Shown one piece after another: positions 12,426-23,653 of a stretch of DNA of 64,000 nucleotides (positions are counted from its first letter, which is position 1; every line of letters starts with the position of its first letter). The notes beneath the pieces are model-generated. The model saw only the letters and a list, made by a program, of their open reading frames with translations. It was not told the DNA's origin and searched no databases. The DNA comes from Saccopteryx bilineata. Taxonomy: Eukaryota; Chordata; Mammalia; Chiroptera; Emballonuridae. The position numbers and the translations under genes were made by a program. The DNA is taken from assembly GCF_036850765.1 (NCBI RefSeq), contig NC_089493.1, positions 193,272,706 through 193,336,705 on the forward strand. Reading direction: 5' to 3'.

Positions 12426-12993
12426 TACATTATAAAAATGATCCTCAAAATTTATTAAATGAAAAAAATACAACTTCTAAAAATGTCTCTAGATGTAGAT
12501 CCATATATACTGCGATGGCTTCGGGTAAAGAACTTTGCCAGTGAACCCAAAGTGTTGTATGCACGCACAGAAACAGTTTGGGGAAGACCCGCTGTAAATC
12601 TGCCACCCTTGTTCCTACAGGGAAGGCAGTTGGGACGGAGCAGTTAGAGGGGGACCATCACGTCGAACTCTGAATAGTTTGACAGTTTCATGTGTGTGCA
12701 ATGAAAACAAGCCAGCGGAACAGTAAATCGCTCAAAAAACAAACGTCTCCCGGTCTGTGAGGTCTCAGCTTTCTACAGGGCTGTATCCTACTCTCATTTC
12801 ATCATGGCTGTTGTCAAGAGAATTCGGTTGGAAAGAGGCAGCCATTTCCCTCTAACCCACTGCTGGAGCATTAATGGTCACTTGGGGACTGTTCTTGCTC
12901 GGTCGTGGTCCTGTCCTAGAGCAAGCGCAGGCAGCGCGGAAGGAAGTCTTGTCCTTGTTGGCTCTCCTACGCTGGTTCCTCCTGCCCGCTCAT

Positions 12994-13014
12994 AGTGCGC
13001 CCCCTGGTGGCGGT
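12994..13014 (-). promoter_or_regulatory. Strong CTCF-type motif
   Basis: On the minus strand this reads GCCACCAGGGGGCGCA, matching the CTCF core CCASYAGRKGGCRSY at nearly every position. It lies outside any recognised repeat. Orientation is minus, i.e. pointing away from BOD1. Confidence 0.65.
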
Positions 13015-13553
13015 TACACAGAGTGCTGAGGACGCAGAACACGTGGGAGAAAGCCGAAAGCTTCACCGATCCTCAAGGCAGGGGGACTTGGCCCTGGAAC
13101 CCTGGGGTTTGACACTGGAACCTGTGCTGGTGGTCTCACCAGATCTCTGTTTTGAGCGAGCGGGGTAAGAAGCCTTTCCCCTTATTGTGTTTAATTGGTC
13201 TCTATCTCGTGTTATCAGATTTAATGACTGAAAACACTGGGTGCCCAGTTAAAATGGAATGTTAGTTAAAACATGATTGCATGGAACGTACTTATTCTAA
13301 AAAAAAATCATTCTCAGTTTATCTGCCAGGCACATTGCTGGATCTTCTGTGTGGTGCAGTGGGAGGGGTTCCTGTTGTCCTGGGGAGGGCCGCGGGAGGA
13401 GGGAGGGAGATAGGAAGGGAGAGGAAGTGGGGGCGGGGAGAGGGTCCGATGGATGGAAGTGGTGAGGGTTCAGCGGTGTCTTCTGCTGCGGGAGCCTGTG
13501 AGGGACATCAGCTTCCTGTGCAGTTGGGGTTGTCCGGGTTCCTAACTCTAGGG

Positions 13554-13729
13554 CAGCGCTGCTCAACCCTGTCTACACCAGAACCTCCCGGAAGCTCTAA
13601 CACCCGATGCCCCAGCCGACCTCCAGAGCGTCCGATGTCGTTGTGGTGGTGGGAGGGGTAGGCCTGGCACCTACCAATTCAATTAAAGCCCCCAGCAATT
13701 CAAATTGGTTGAATTGCTGAGAATCACTG
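13554..13729 (+). mobile_element. MER5-like hAT-Charlie element
   Basis: A 176-bp element with ends CAGCGCTGCTCAACCC and GCTGAGAATCACTG and degraded 8-bp flanks CTCTAGGG/CTCAAGAG (6 of 8 match). Length and ends match the ancient MER5A group. Confidence 0.65.
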
Positions 13730-15446
13730 CTCAAGAGCTGGTCCTGCAGAGGTGCGTGCGCACGTGCATGTCGCAGATGCCTTCCCATTGCATGTCCCCA
13801 GGTTCACTAGTCTGGGGCCCTCCTTCCCGAGAGCCTGCATCCATGCCAACCTGGGCTCTTTCTCAAATGTCCCCAGACTGACTCCCACCTGCCTCTCCCC
13901 TCCTTCGGGCAATACTTCAGCGGACACTTCCTGCCTCTGGTTTCCTGTTCGCACTGAGCACTCTCCATCCGCCTCATTCCTGTCCCCCCACCCCACCCCA
14001 CCCCCGGGACCATCTCTTTCTTTCTGTCCATGTCCACTTAGTGCTGGTTTTCCCTGACCAGCAGCTCTCAGCTGTCAAGTTCAGCAGATGTTTCCTGAAG
14101 CTCTGCCGTTTAGTGAAGGGTGTCCTCCCTGAAGTGAATTACTCTGCCCTGGAGGCCCCGCTTGACCCCCGCAAACCCCCTCCTTCCAGAGGCCGGCATG
14201 CAGCCGCTGGCCACGCCCCAAACTGCTCTTCCTCTCTTCATTGGGACAACTCATCTCTGTCTCCCGCGCACCCCTGTGTGTCCAGGTAGTTCCCCAGGCA
14301 ACGCACTCCCCCAGGACAGACCGAGTGACTCCGCAACCTTCCTAGGTAAGCAGGCTCCAGCTGCAGCCAATATTAAAAAAAAAAAAAAAAATTGCTGATG
14401 TGTGCAAAACTTCCGGGGATTTTAGCAAGTGAGCTGAATGGCTAGAGAACTGAGGTCCTTGGCTGAAACCCAATAGCTGGAGGGGTCAGGGGCTCCCTGG
14501 TCCTGGAGGATGGCAGCTGGTGTCTCCGCAGATGTTTCTAAGGACCTGGGTTCAGGCCACATCTGTTCCATGGGGAGAGCAGGAGGAAGGGAGCGGAAGA
14601 CAGAGCGAAGGAGGCTGAACAGTCGAGCAGAACTGTGCAGGTCGCCCTGAAGCTCGAGTCCCTGGTCCCTGCGGAAGCGAGAGAGGCCAGAGGCAGAGTC
14701 CTGGTGAGGACCTCAGGACCCGCAGGACAGCGGCCACAGCCACACTGCCCGGGAAGCCAAGTCCCCAGTGTCCAACTGCATTCCGCCCTTCTCTGTGTGG
14801 TGACCCGTCACTGCTCTGTCTCTAGGGTCCTGCAGGGTCCGGCGTCCAGAAAACACGTCACCTCCTGGTCCTTTACGCCGCCCAGCCAGCCACCTCCTCC
14901 TTTCAAATTTTCCCACAAGGAGAGGAGGCTTTCAATGTGAAACTGCCCTCCGTGCACCCATCGGATGAATGAAAATCAGAGAGTGGGCAATGCCAAGGGT
15001 GGGCCCTGGCACGTGCCACCTTCCTGGGGTGCAGTTGGACAGCGCCGGTCAGGGTTACAGTGTGAATCCGCTACTGCCGACCCAGCACTGCGCCACTTGC
15101 TGCGTGGCCCGGGGACAGCTGTCCAGAAGGAACACGTGACAAGGTGCTCATTCAGCATCATCTCCGGCAGTGAGTGCAGGCCATCCCAGGAGGCACCCAG
15201 CAGAGCAAGGGATGCAACTTGCACACGGGTTGGTGTAATTCACAGACCAGACTGCAGTCAAATTCAGGGGTGCACGTTGACACGTAGGAGAGGCTGCCCA
15301 CGAGGCAAGGGGCCGTGAGTGGGAGGGGGCAGGGGGGTGAGGGTGGCGGCTGCGTCCAGATGCTTGGTCTTCTATCCGAGGGGGGCTCCTGTGGCATCTG
15401 CCCTTCTGAACAGCCCCCAGGGCATGAGCAGCAAGCAAGTCACAAA
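13730..15446. other. Gene-free region
   Basis: Contains an A run near 14373-14391 without a SINE body. Nothing else identified. Confidence 0.45.
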
Positions 15447-15458
15447 CATCCTTTTTAG

Positions 15459-15816
15459 CCTGACCAGGCGGTGGCACAGTGGATAGAGCGTCGGACTGGG
15501 ATGCTGAGGACCCAGGGTCAAGACCCCGAGGTCACCAGCTTGAGCATGGGCTCATCTAGTTTGAGCAAAGCTCACCAGCTTGGACCCAAGGTTGCTGGCT
15601 TGAGCAAGGGGTTACTCGGTCTGCTGTAGCCCCACGGTCAAGGCACATATGAGAAAGCAATCAATGAACAACTAAGGTGTTGCAACAAAAAACTGATAAT
15701 TGAAGCTTCTCATCTCTCTGCATTCCTGTCTGTCTTGTCCCTATCTATCCCTCTCTCTGACTCTCGCTTTGTCTCTGTAAAAAAATAAATAAAAATAAAT
15801 TAAAAAAAAAAAAACC
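15459..15816 (+). mobile_element. tRNA-derived bat SINE, family B (copy 1)
   Basis: Starts CCTGACCAGGCGGTGGCACA, with an A-box-like GTGGCACAGTGG and a weak B box, then repeated CACCAGCTTG/GCTGGCTTGAGC blocks, a CT-rich segment and an A-rich tail. The 12-bp duplication CATCCTTTTTAG is at 15447-15458 and 15817-15828. The family resembles Rhin-type SINEs of horseshoe bats (recalled, not searched). Confidence 0.94.
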
Positions 15817-16710
15817 CATCCTTTTTAGAAACTCTTATTATTCTTGATTTACTCAGAGCTTCCGGTGGCAACCAGCAGAGGGCCTCGCCTCCATGTGAAG
15901 CAGCTGGCTTGGGCAAGCGGCTAAGAGGTCAACATTCCCAGGGGACAGGGGACAGAACATCGGTCCCCAGACCCTCTGGACCTCCTTTCAAAATAGCCCA
16001 GGGGCCTAAGGCACACACACCTTTGAATGAATGACTGGTTTGAGACACTGAACTTTGATGACCATCCCAAAGTGTTTCAAGCCTTCATCCTTAATATCTT
16101 AAGTGAACACGGCGCATTTGATTATTTGACTCAGAGATAATTTTTACCTTTAATGCCCCGTTTCTGTTCCAGGGTCGCCTTTAGGACCCCGTGACGCAGT
16201 TAGTGAAGGCGTCTCCCTCGGCTCTCCCTGGCTGTGATAGTTTCTCGGACCCTCCTGGCTTTTGATGACCTTGACGGTGTGGGAAGCACTGCCCGGGCGC
16301 TCTGTACAATGTCCCTCAGCTGGGACGTGTCTGTTACTTTTCTTCTCCTGATTTAGAGCGAGGTTACGGGTTTGGGGGAGGAAGGCCATGTGTGAAGGGG
16401 ACATGCCGTCAACGTGACTTATCACTCTGATGCTGACCTTGGTCACCTGGCTGAGGAGGCATCTGTCAGGTTTCTCTTGCTGTTGCCCATTCGGGGTCTT
16501 TGGAGGAAGTCCCTACATGCAGCCCACGCGGCGGAGAGCAAGGGGGTGCTGCTCCCTCCTCACGGTGGAGTAGCTGCGTGGATTATTTGGGTTTCTTCCT
16601 CGGGAGAGGGGGATTTGAGCCATTCGCTGAGAATCCGTTATCAACCAAAGGGGAAGGGGCGCTGGGAAAAGGCATCTCTGGGCCTGGAGTCGCTCTTCTA
16701 ACCTTTAGGG

Positions 16711-17108
16711 CAGGAGTCCCCAAACTATGGCCCGTGGGCCACATGCGGCCCCCTGAGGCCATTTATCCAGCCCCCGCCGCACTTCCGGAAGGGGCACCTC
16801 TTTCATTGGTGGTCAGTGAGAGGAGCACATTGACCATCTCATTAGCCAAAAGCAGGTCCATAGTTCCCATTGAAATACTGGTCAGTTTGTTGATTTAAAT
16901 TTACTTGTTCTTTATTTTAAATATTGTATTTGTTCCTGTTTTTTTGTTTTTTTTTTTGTTTTGTTTTTTTTGTTTTTTTTTTTACTTTAAAATAAGATAT
17001 GTGCAGTATGCATAGGGATTTGTTCATAGTTTTTTTTTATAGTCCGGCCCTCCAACGGTCTGAGGGACAGTGAACTGGCCCCCTGTGTAAAAAGTTTGGG
17101 GACCCCTG
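16711..17108 (+). mobile_element. Non-autonomous hAT element, family 1 (398 bp)
   Basis: Terminal inverted repeats start CAGGAGTCCCCAAACT and end AGTTTGGGGACCCCTG. The perfect 8-bp duplication CTTTAGGG is at 16703-16710 and 17109-17116, diagnostic of hAT transposition. There is no transposase; the interior is AT-rich. Confidence 0.96.
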
Positions 17109-17116
17109 CTTTAGGG

Positions 17117-18292
17117 AGAAAGGGAGAGGGTGCCCGCGCAAAAGGAGGGAGGGAGGGAAGAGAGCCTGCAGGCGCGAGCACAGCAGAGAAGTCAGGGGGG
17201 TGCTCCTGATGGCGGTGCCCAAGGCAGCCTCCCCGTTTCCACTCGCGCCAGTGGACAGGCCCCAGAACCTTGACATAATATCCTGATGAGTTTCCCAAAC
17301 AATAGTGGAAAAGTTTTCTTTCTTTTGCTCTGAGCAGAGTGTTAAAGAAAAGAAAAAAAAAAAAGTCAAAAGTTAGAAAACCACAGCAAAATCCTCTGCC
17401 CCAGGAGTGTCCCTTTCCCTGCCTCTCCTGCTTTGAATGAGGGGCCAGCACTGAGCTGTGCGCTGGACCTCCTGAAATGACATGCTTTCCTTCTCTCTCT
17501 CTCCCTCTCTCTCCAAATGTCCCAGAGTCACCTGGTCAGGGGAGATAAGGCCCTGGGGACCTGTAAGCAGGTCCCAGCTCTGGGCAGTGCCACCAAGGAT
17601 TTTTCCACTGTGGTGAAAGGGAACACTCTTCTAGCTCGGGCTGTTTGATGCAAGGCAAAAGCCATTTTGGAAAAAACAAGCTCTGGCTACGAAATGCAAA
17701 GGCTAATTTTACTACCGAGGGATGGCCGTCTAATAAAATGCTGCCATTGCCGGAATCCGCCCGGCCCCTGGGGAGCTTTATGGGCACATCAGGGTCTGTC
17801 CTTTTGACGATGGAGATCACTCGCTGTGAATGTCTCAAGGTCAGTGAGAGCCTGGCCAAGGTCACGCAGTCACTGCCAAAGGAGTGGGTGTCAGCTAAGG
17901 ACCAAAGTTTCCATTTGTCACAGGAATGTCTTGCTTTTTCCGTGCGGTTTGCCTCGTTAGCTGCACTCACTCTCCAGCGCTTGGGCTGCAGCGGACCCTG
18001 TATTCTGGGTTGTCCTGTCCTGGCTGCCTGCAGACCTCGAGACCTGACCTGCACGTTTCTTGCTGAGGTCATGTAACTGAGACCCGGTTTCCTGGTCTGT
18101 GATGGTGCTGTCCCCGTGGGACCATGAGGGTATTATGAGATGGTGTGTGCTAGGGACCCGGGCGTGTGTGTTGTGGTCGCAGCTGGCGTGAGGTCAGTTA
18201 GAAGGAGCGCGAGCTCCAGGTCAGGGTGATGGCCAGACCCAGCCAGGGTGGGTCAGACAGAGCCCGTGTGCTGCTCTACCTGGTCAAGGGGC
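17117..18292. other. Gene-free region with possible conserved non-coding patch
   Basis: 17640-17810 looks non-repetitive and compositionally even (AAAAGCCATTTTGGAAAAAA onward) and could be a conserved element; this is a guess needing alignment. Confidence 0.3.
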
Positions 18293-18415
18293 TTCTGCGG
18301 CCTGCCCAGTCCTGCGGCCCTATGCCGTGGCCTGTCCTGTGCCGTGGTCTGCCCTGTTCGATGGCCTGCCCAGTCCCGCGGCCTCTCCTGTTCTGTGGCC
18401 TGCCCTGGGCTCAGC
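18293..18415 (+). repeat. Imperfect short tandem repeat (CCTGCCC/GYGGCC)
   Basis: Repeated words such as GGCCTGCCCAGTCC, GGCCTGTCCTGTGCCG and GGCCTGCCCAGTCCCGC at about 17-20 bp spacing lie directly before the larger minisatellite. Confidence 0.6.
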
Positions 18416-18445
18416 TGTTATTTCCATCCAACCAGGCTACCACCC

Positions 18446-18955
18446 CCCTCTGACCCCCTGCAGGGCGGGTGGCCCCCAGGCTGCTCCCTCTGACCCCCTG
18501 CAGGGCGAGTGGCCCCCAGGCTGCTCCCTCTGACCCCCTGTGCAGTAAGCGGCCCCCAGGCTGCTCCCTCTGACCCCCTGCAGGGCGGGTAGCCCCCAGC
18601 AGCTCCCTCTGACCCCCTGCAGGGCGGGTAGCCCCCAGCAGCTCCCTCTGACCCCCTGCAGGGCGGGTAGCCCCCAGCAGCTCCCTCTGACCCCCTGCAG
18701 GGCGGGTAGCCCCCAGCAGCTCCCTCTGACCCCCTGCGCGGTGGGCGGCCCCCAGGCTGCTCCCTCTGACCCCCTGCGCGGTGGGCGGCCCCCAGGCTGC
18801 TCCCTCTGACCCCCTGCGCGGTGGGCGGCCCCCAGAAGCTCGCTGACCCCCTGCGCGGTGGGCAGCCCCCAGGCTGCTCCCTCTGACTCCCTGCATGGTG
18901 GGCGGCCCCCAGAAGCTCCTTCTGACCCCCTGCGGGGCGGGTGGCCCCCAGGCTG
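18446..18955 (+). repeat. 39/40-bp minisatellite, about 13 units
   Basis: Units begin CTGACCCCCTGCAGGGCGGG and continue into GGCCCCCAGGCTGCTCCCT, with variant types (GCGCGGTGGGCGG; CAGCAGCTCCCT) grouped in blocks. The sub-blocks suggest successive local duplications. Confidence 0.92.
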
Positions 18956-19394
18956 TGGAGGAGTGCTGTGTACTTACCTGTCTCTATTTACAGCCTGGCA
19001 CTAGCAGACCCAGTGCTGTCACCGGGCCTGGGTGGCTGCCCCACAAAGATGGCTTTCAGGCCACACTCAGCTGGAAAACTGGGGACAAAATCCAGGTGAG
19101 AGAGAAGGCAAAGTGAGGTTAGGGTCTGGTGCAGGCTGAGAGAGGACAGGCAGAGGTGATAGCAGCAACCATGTCTGCAGTTCTAACTGCATGCCACACT
19201 GTACTAAGGGCTTCGCGCGGGTTACCTCGGGTCTGGCGGCTGAGGGTGCAGTGCAGCTGAGAACCTGGCCCCGGGCTGCTAGCTCCTTTTATTTTTTCCT
19301 GTGACTTGAGCCCTGAGCACTCTGAAGTCGAAGACTATGCTGGCTCCACCTTGGTTGTTTTATCTTTGTCTTCCTGGGTAAAATTAATATGAGT

Positions 19395-19530
19395 AGTTGC
19401 TGTTTAAAGATTCTAGTCCTCAAAGACATTTTATAGACGACGAGACGGAGGTTCAGAGTGAACCAGTGATTTGCCCATGGTCACACAGGTAGGGAATGAC
19501 AGAGTTGGGACATCACCCGGCTCCTCCGCA
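19395..19530 (-). mobile_element. MIR
   Basis: CATTTTATAGACGACGAGAC and GCCCATGGTCACACAGGTAG, a minus-strand MIR core. Confidence 0.7.
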
Positions 19531-21784
19531 TTGTGAGGGACGGAGCCTGGCAGACAGGCCAAGCAGCTCTGTTCTGATGGAAACTTCCTCTAGGAACATG
19601 CAAGGTATTTTCCTCCTGACCTGCCTTACAGGTAGCATGTCAGCGATGCCTGCCCCTGGCACGGTGACATGGAGTGCTCTCCTCCAGTGTGTCTGAGGAC
19701 AGCAGGCCCCCCACCCGAGCACTGGCTCAGGCGCACACTGCCCGCGTGGTCCGACTGGTCTCCTGGAGCTCGCCATTAGGGTTTGGGGCACAGGCTCTGC
19801 TCTGCTGATGATCAAGGGCCACTTTACCAGCAATAGCTGTGCCAACATCATCCCTGGGGACATGGGGGGAGGCAGGAGGCTGGGCCAGGGCCAGATGGAT
19901 GGGGTCCTGGGTGTCCAGGTCAGCTGCAAACCACAAGGTGTTCCCAGCACAGGTTTAATGAGGAAAGAATGGTGTGTGACAGTGCTCCTTTTGTGATTTG
20001 AGCCAATGATGTCCACAAGTGTTTTCATCCACCCTTGCCCAAGCGTTTATGGAGAGATGTGTGATTGGAATGGAAACCAGTAAAACCCTAGCTTATTAAT
20101 AACTTGTGGACTATAAATAAGTTTCTGTTAGTTGTCAGAGCTTGTGAAAATGCCTGCATGCACTTGGGCCAAATTTGGTGGGTATGTTCAAGGTGGTCTG
20201 ACTCGGGGTGCGGGAGGAAGTCCTGGGCAGGCATCGGAAGACGGGAAGTTGCCCCCAGAGGGGCTGACGTGAGCCACAGCCAGAGAGCCACAGACACGGG
20301 CGTGGGTAGAGATGGTGAGACAGTGTGGAGGGAGAAAACCAAGAGCCAGCTTGCCTCCCAAGTCTGGGAGGTGGCCCTGCTGTTTCATCTTGCAGCCAAG
20401 CCTAAAGCCAGCTGAGCCACCTGCTCCAGCGGGCGGAGGCTGTCACATGGTATTGTCCCCACCCTCTGGCTGGCTCCTTCTCAGGGAGGAGCTATTACTT
20501 TACACTGTGTGACCTTGGATCGTGGAGATCAGGTCAAAGGTTACAAAGAGTCACTGAGCCCGGCGCGCTGGGTGAACGCATGCAGTGTGGACTGGGCGGC
20601 AGTGACTCCTGGGCAGGTCGCGGGCCTGGGGAACTCGTGTCCTTAAGGGAGGAGGTTTGCAAGTGGAAGGTTAGTGGTACATTGTGGTGATGTTGCCGTC
20701 ACCAGCAAGGCCTTCTGGGAAAGAGGTGAACTCAAGAAAGAGAATCTCAAGCGTGGAAACAGAAATGAAAGGGAAGGAGGTGAGCCCAGAGTCGAGGACG
20801 TGTCACGTTGGATAAGTGAACTGATTTGGGACCCTAAATAGCAAGGAATGACTGTAGAGGCCTCATGGGACAAAAGCCTCCCTGCAGTGGTCAGTCTGGG
20901 GATGTTGTGCCTGTGTACCCGGGAGGCACACTGGCGAGTTGGCACTGTTGGTCCGAGCGTGGGGGCGTGCATGGCCCAGCAGGGAAGGGTGCTGGCCCAG
21001 GGTGGTGACCTGTCTCCGAGCCGCCAGGACACTGGCCACCTGCGACCCTGAACTAGAATAGGCAGGTTGGAAAATAATCACCTTGTGTATGGTCATCTTT
21101 CTTGAAGGCAGGTATAGCTCACATTTATTTCACTATTTAGTATTAGAAGTGTTTGGATCTTTGTGTACAAGTTCGGTGATGTTTTTGTGACCAGAGATAC
21201 GCCGTGGGAACTTAACTCTTGTTTTATCAGTTAGCTGATGGTAATATGGATTTTGTTATATTTCACTTTGCTTCAAGTTGTAGTTTCGGAGAACCTATCG
21301 ATGATGTCAGGTTAGGACTTACTGTAGGCTACGATTTATTAGACTGACGCTGTCCTGTAGCAGACTCAGCTGAGAACCAGAGACGCTCTATCTGACGAGA
21401 CCTCTGACACTCCCCAGGCCTGGGACAGAGTCTGTGGAGGGAGGGCCAGCAGCACAGCGTCCCACACTCAGGTCCCAGCACAGATGGTCCCCACCCCAGT
21501 CTGCATGTCCCCAAGGTCCCCAGGGGACAACCCCCCCCCTGCACACTCGAGCCGGAGAAGCCCACGCTGCCCCTCGCTGCAGACCAGGGTTGGCGGGGGT
21601 CCGAGGTGAGGACCTGCCTGCCTGCGTCCGGCTGCGCCTCCTGGCTTCAGGGGGGGGGGGGGGCAGCTCCAGGTGTCCGCCTGCCCGCCCCCACCGGGAC
21701 GCCCTCCCCGCCGAATGCCTGTGGGCAGAAGGGAAAGCTCACCTTCCACACCCTGGGGTCTAGGTCCAGCTGAAGCTTTAGAGT
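19531..21784. other. Gene-free region downstream of BOD1
   Basis: No repeat or gene recognised apart from a G homopolymer at 21650-21663. Confidence 0.45.
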
Positions 21785-21801
21785 AATGAGTATCAAATCC
21801 T

Positions 21802-21828
21802 TTTATTATAAAACTTAAGCTATTTATT
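21802..21828 (-). terminator. Two candidate BOD1 polyadenylation signals
   Basis: AATAAA occurs on the minus strand at 21828-21823 and again at 21807-21802, 1.63 kb after the BOD1 stop codon. They are the first canonical hexamers I noticed downstream of the stop. A downstream GU-rich element was not established. Confidence 0.4.
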
Positions 21829-22308
21829 GGTCATTCACTTCTCTAAAAAACACAAACAGAATAAAATAAACACACCCGAGACTTCCTCTCCTTGCAGGGT
21901 AGGAAGCCGCCCTGGACAGAGCCCGTAACTGTTTCCTCTGACTGTGTCTGAGCCTCCTCATGCACCCTAGGGTCCCGGGCTGTCACCTCGGAAGGTGAAG
22001 GTCACTGAAGCTACAAGATTCATGGACAAGAAGGTCACAGCTTTAAAGCTGTTCGACGTTCACGGCTTGTACATTCTTGTTTGCCACTCTGAGAAACAAT
22101 GTCAACAAGCAGTCAGAAACCTACTCCCAGGGGTCCTCTCCTGCCGAGACGGCCCCTCTGGGACTGCCTATGTCCCTCCTCTGTAGCTCTGATCATCCCC
22201 AAGCGTAACCCTGAGACCCACACGCATTCTCAAGTTCCAGTACACAGGTCTGTCTCAGGACAACCCGGCTCGTGTAGTGTTGCTTCAGATCTCCGTAGTG
22301 TTTGCTGG

Positions 22309-22390
22309 TGCCACGCCTCAGACAGGAGGTGCCATGCCTCAGACAGGAGGTGCCACGCCTCAGACAGGAGGTGCCATGCCTCAGACAGCA
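22309..22390 (+). repeat. Four-copy 21-bp repeat in the probable BOD1 3' UTR
   Basis: Unit GTGCCACGCCTCAGACAGGAG, four copies, alternating CACG and CATG at one position. The alternation suggests duplication of a two-unit block. Confidence 0.9.
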
Positions 22391-23457
22391 GGGCACCCAG
22401 GTCGGCTTCCCCCCTGCCCCGACACGTGGACCCCGCCCCAAGTCAAAGGTGAAACGAGCCTCCACCTTGGCCTGTCCTCCCTCTGAAGCTGGACTGTCAC
22501 GGACCAAACCCCTTCTCCACCGCTGTCCAGGGCAGCTCCCAGAGGAGGCCCGCGTGCTCTACAAGGCGAGAGTCCCATCAGAATGCTTACTGAGAAGGGA
22601 CCACATTGACCGAATCTTCTGTTCCCAAAGGAATTTACAGCTGAGCGGGGAGGACGCCACGTGAGAGTTCTGTACCCCCGAGGGCAGCGAGGCCGCCCCC
22701 ACAGCACAGGGGCTGCGCCGCTCCAGCGAGTGCCCGTGAGCCCGCTGCCTGGCTCTCACTCGCGGACGCTCATCCCACATCACAGATGCCGGGAAGAAGC
22801 CTGCAGACAGGACAGCGCAGAAGGAAGGATCCAGGCCAGCTCGGTGGTTACTAATAGCAGCGAGGGACAAGCCCGCTGCTGACCACAGCTACAGTGACTG
22901 GTGTCCCAACCCCGCAAGAAGCGTTGTTTTGTGCATCCACGGCTGGTTTTAAAAATTACATTCCAAATGTGACATAAAAGGGGTGTGCGTACCAGAACCC
23001 CACAGAATCAGACGGTGGTCAACTCGATGCCCTTCATATGGAAGGAAGTCCACCGGTCTCCAAGCCACCTTCGAGGCCCACTGCGGGCGAGGCCACTTCT
23101 GAACGCAGTTTGATTTTAAATCCAAATTGCAAACCCAAACTTAACTCATGTCCAGGGGTGAGACTCATTTAAGCAATTTCAGAAAAATGAGACTTTCACT
23201 TGAATTTCCCACGTGCACACCAATCATCCCAGCGGGTTACCACGAGGCATCTGCCCACAGCTTACCTGGGGGGCAGACTCACACTCACACCAATCATTCA
23301 CACTGACTCTCAAACAGCAGGTCAGGTCCGTCTGCGTGACTACTTTCTGGACAGACAAGGGACACCATTATCCCGCGTGATGGCTTACCCCTTTTCTATC
23401 CCTTCCTGTATCTACAAGTCAGGAGTGGGTGCTCCGGGCACGACGGGGTATCGGACC

Positions 23458-23653
23458 TTAGGAGGCGTCCTGGGATGGGGCGGGGGGGTCCTGGCCTTCC
23501 GGCTCCGGAGGGGGCGCAGGCACGGCTTCCTTCTTCTTGGCCGCCAGGAACTCGTGGATCGCGCGCTCTATCTGCGGCCTGAAGATATGATTTAGCTTGG
23601 GGTCCACCACCTGAGAAATAATTCTGTCCACTCCAGCTTCCAGCATCCCCGAC
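23458..23653 (-). CDS. BOD1: BOD1 coding exon 3 (C-terminus and stop)
   Basis: The terminal coding exon follows the acceptor at 23655-23654 (TCTGCACAAG) and opens with G TCG GGG ATG, which completes the split glutamine codon from exon 2 and reads Q-S-G-M-L-E-A-G-V-D. The peptide continues through RIISQVVDPKLNHIFRPQIE and ERAIHEFLAAKKK to a proline-rich tail ending PPAPSQDAS, then TAA at 23460-23458. The Pro/Glu tail and terminal SQD are typical of BOD1. No frameshift or premature stop is seen. An additional alternative last exon cannot be excluded from sequence alone. Confidence 0.95.

Larger units (their letters stand above)
21785..23457 (-). other. BOD1: Probable BOD1 3' UTR
   Basis: Sequence after the BOD1 stop contains no interspersed repeat that I recognise until two minus-strand AATAAA signals, at 21828-21823 and 21807-21802. 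Cleavage 10-30 nt beyond the second would place the mRNA end near 21780-21795, giving a UTR of about 1.67 kb. The segment includes a four-copy 21-bp repeat at 22309-22390. The boundary is inferred from the polyadenylation signals only; no splice or transcript evidence is available. Confidence 0.4.

Noticed and set aside
18411..18896. 161-codon minus-strand frame with GGQRELLGATR-type repeats
   Set aside because: Product of the 39/40-bp minisatellite; no start context, family or splice evidence.
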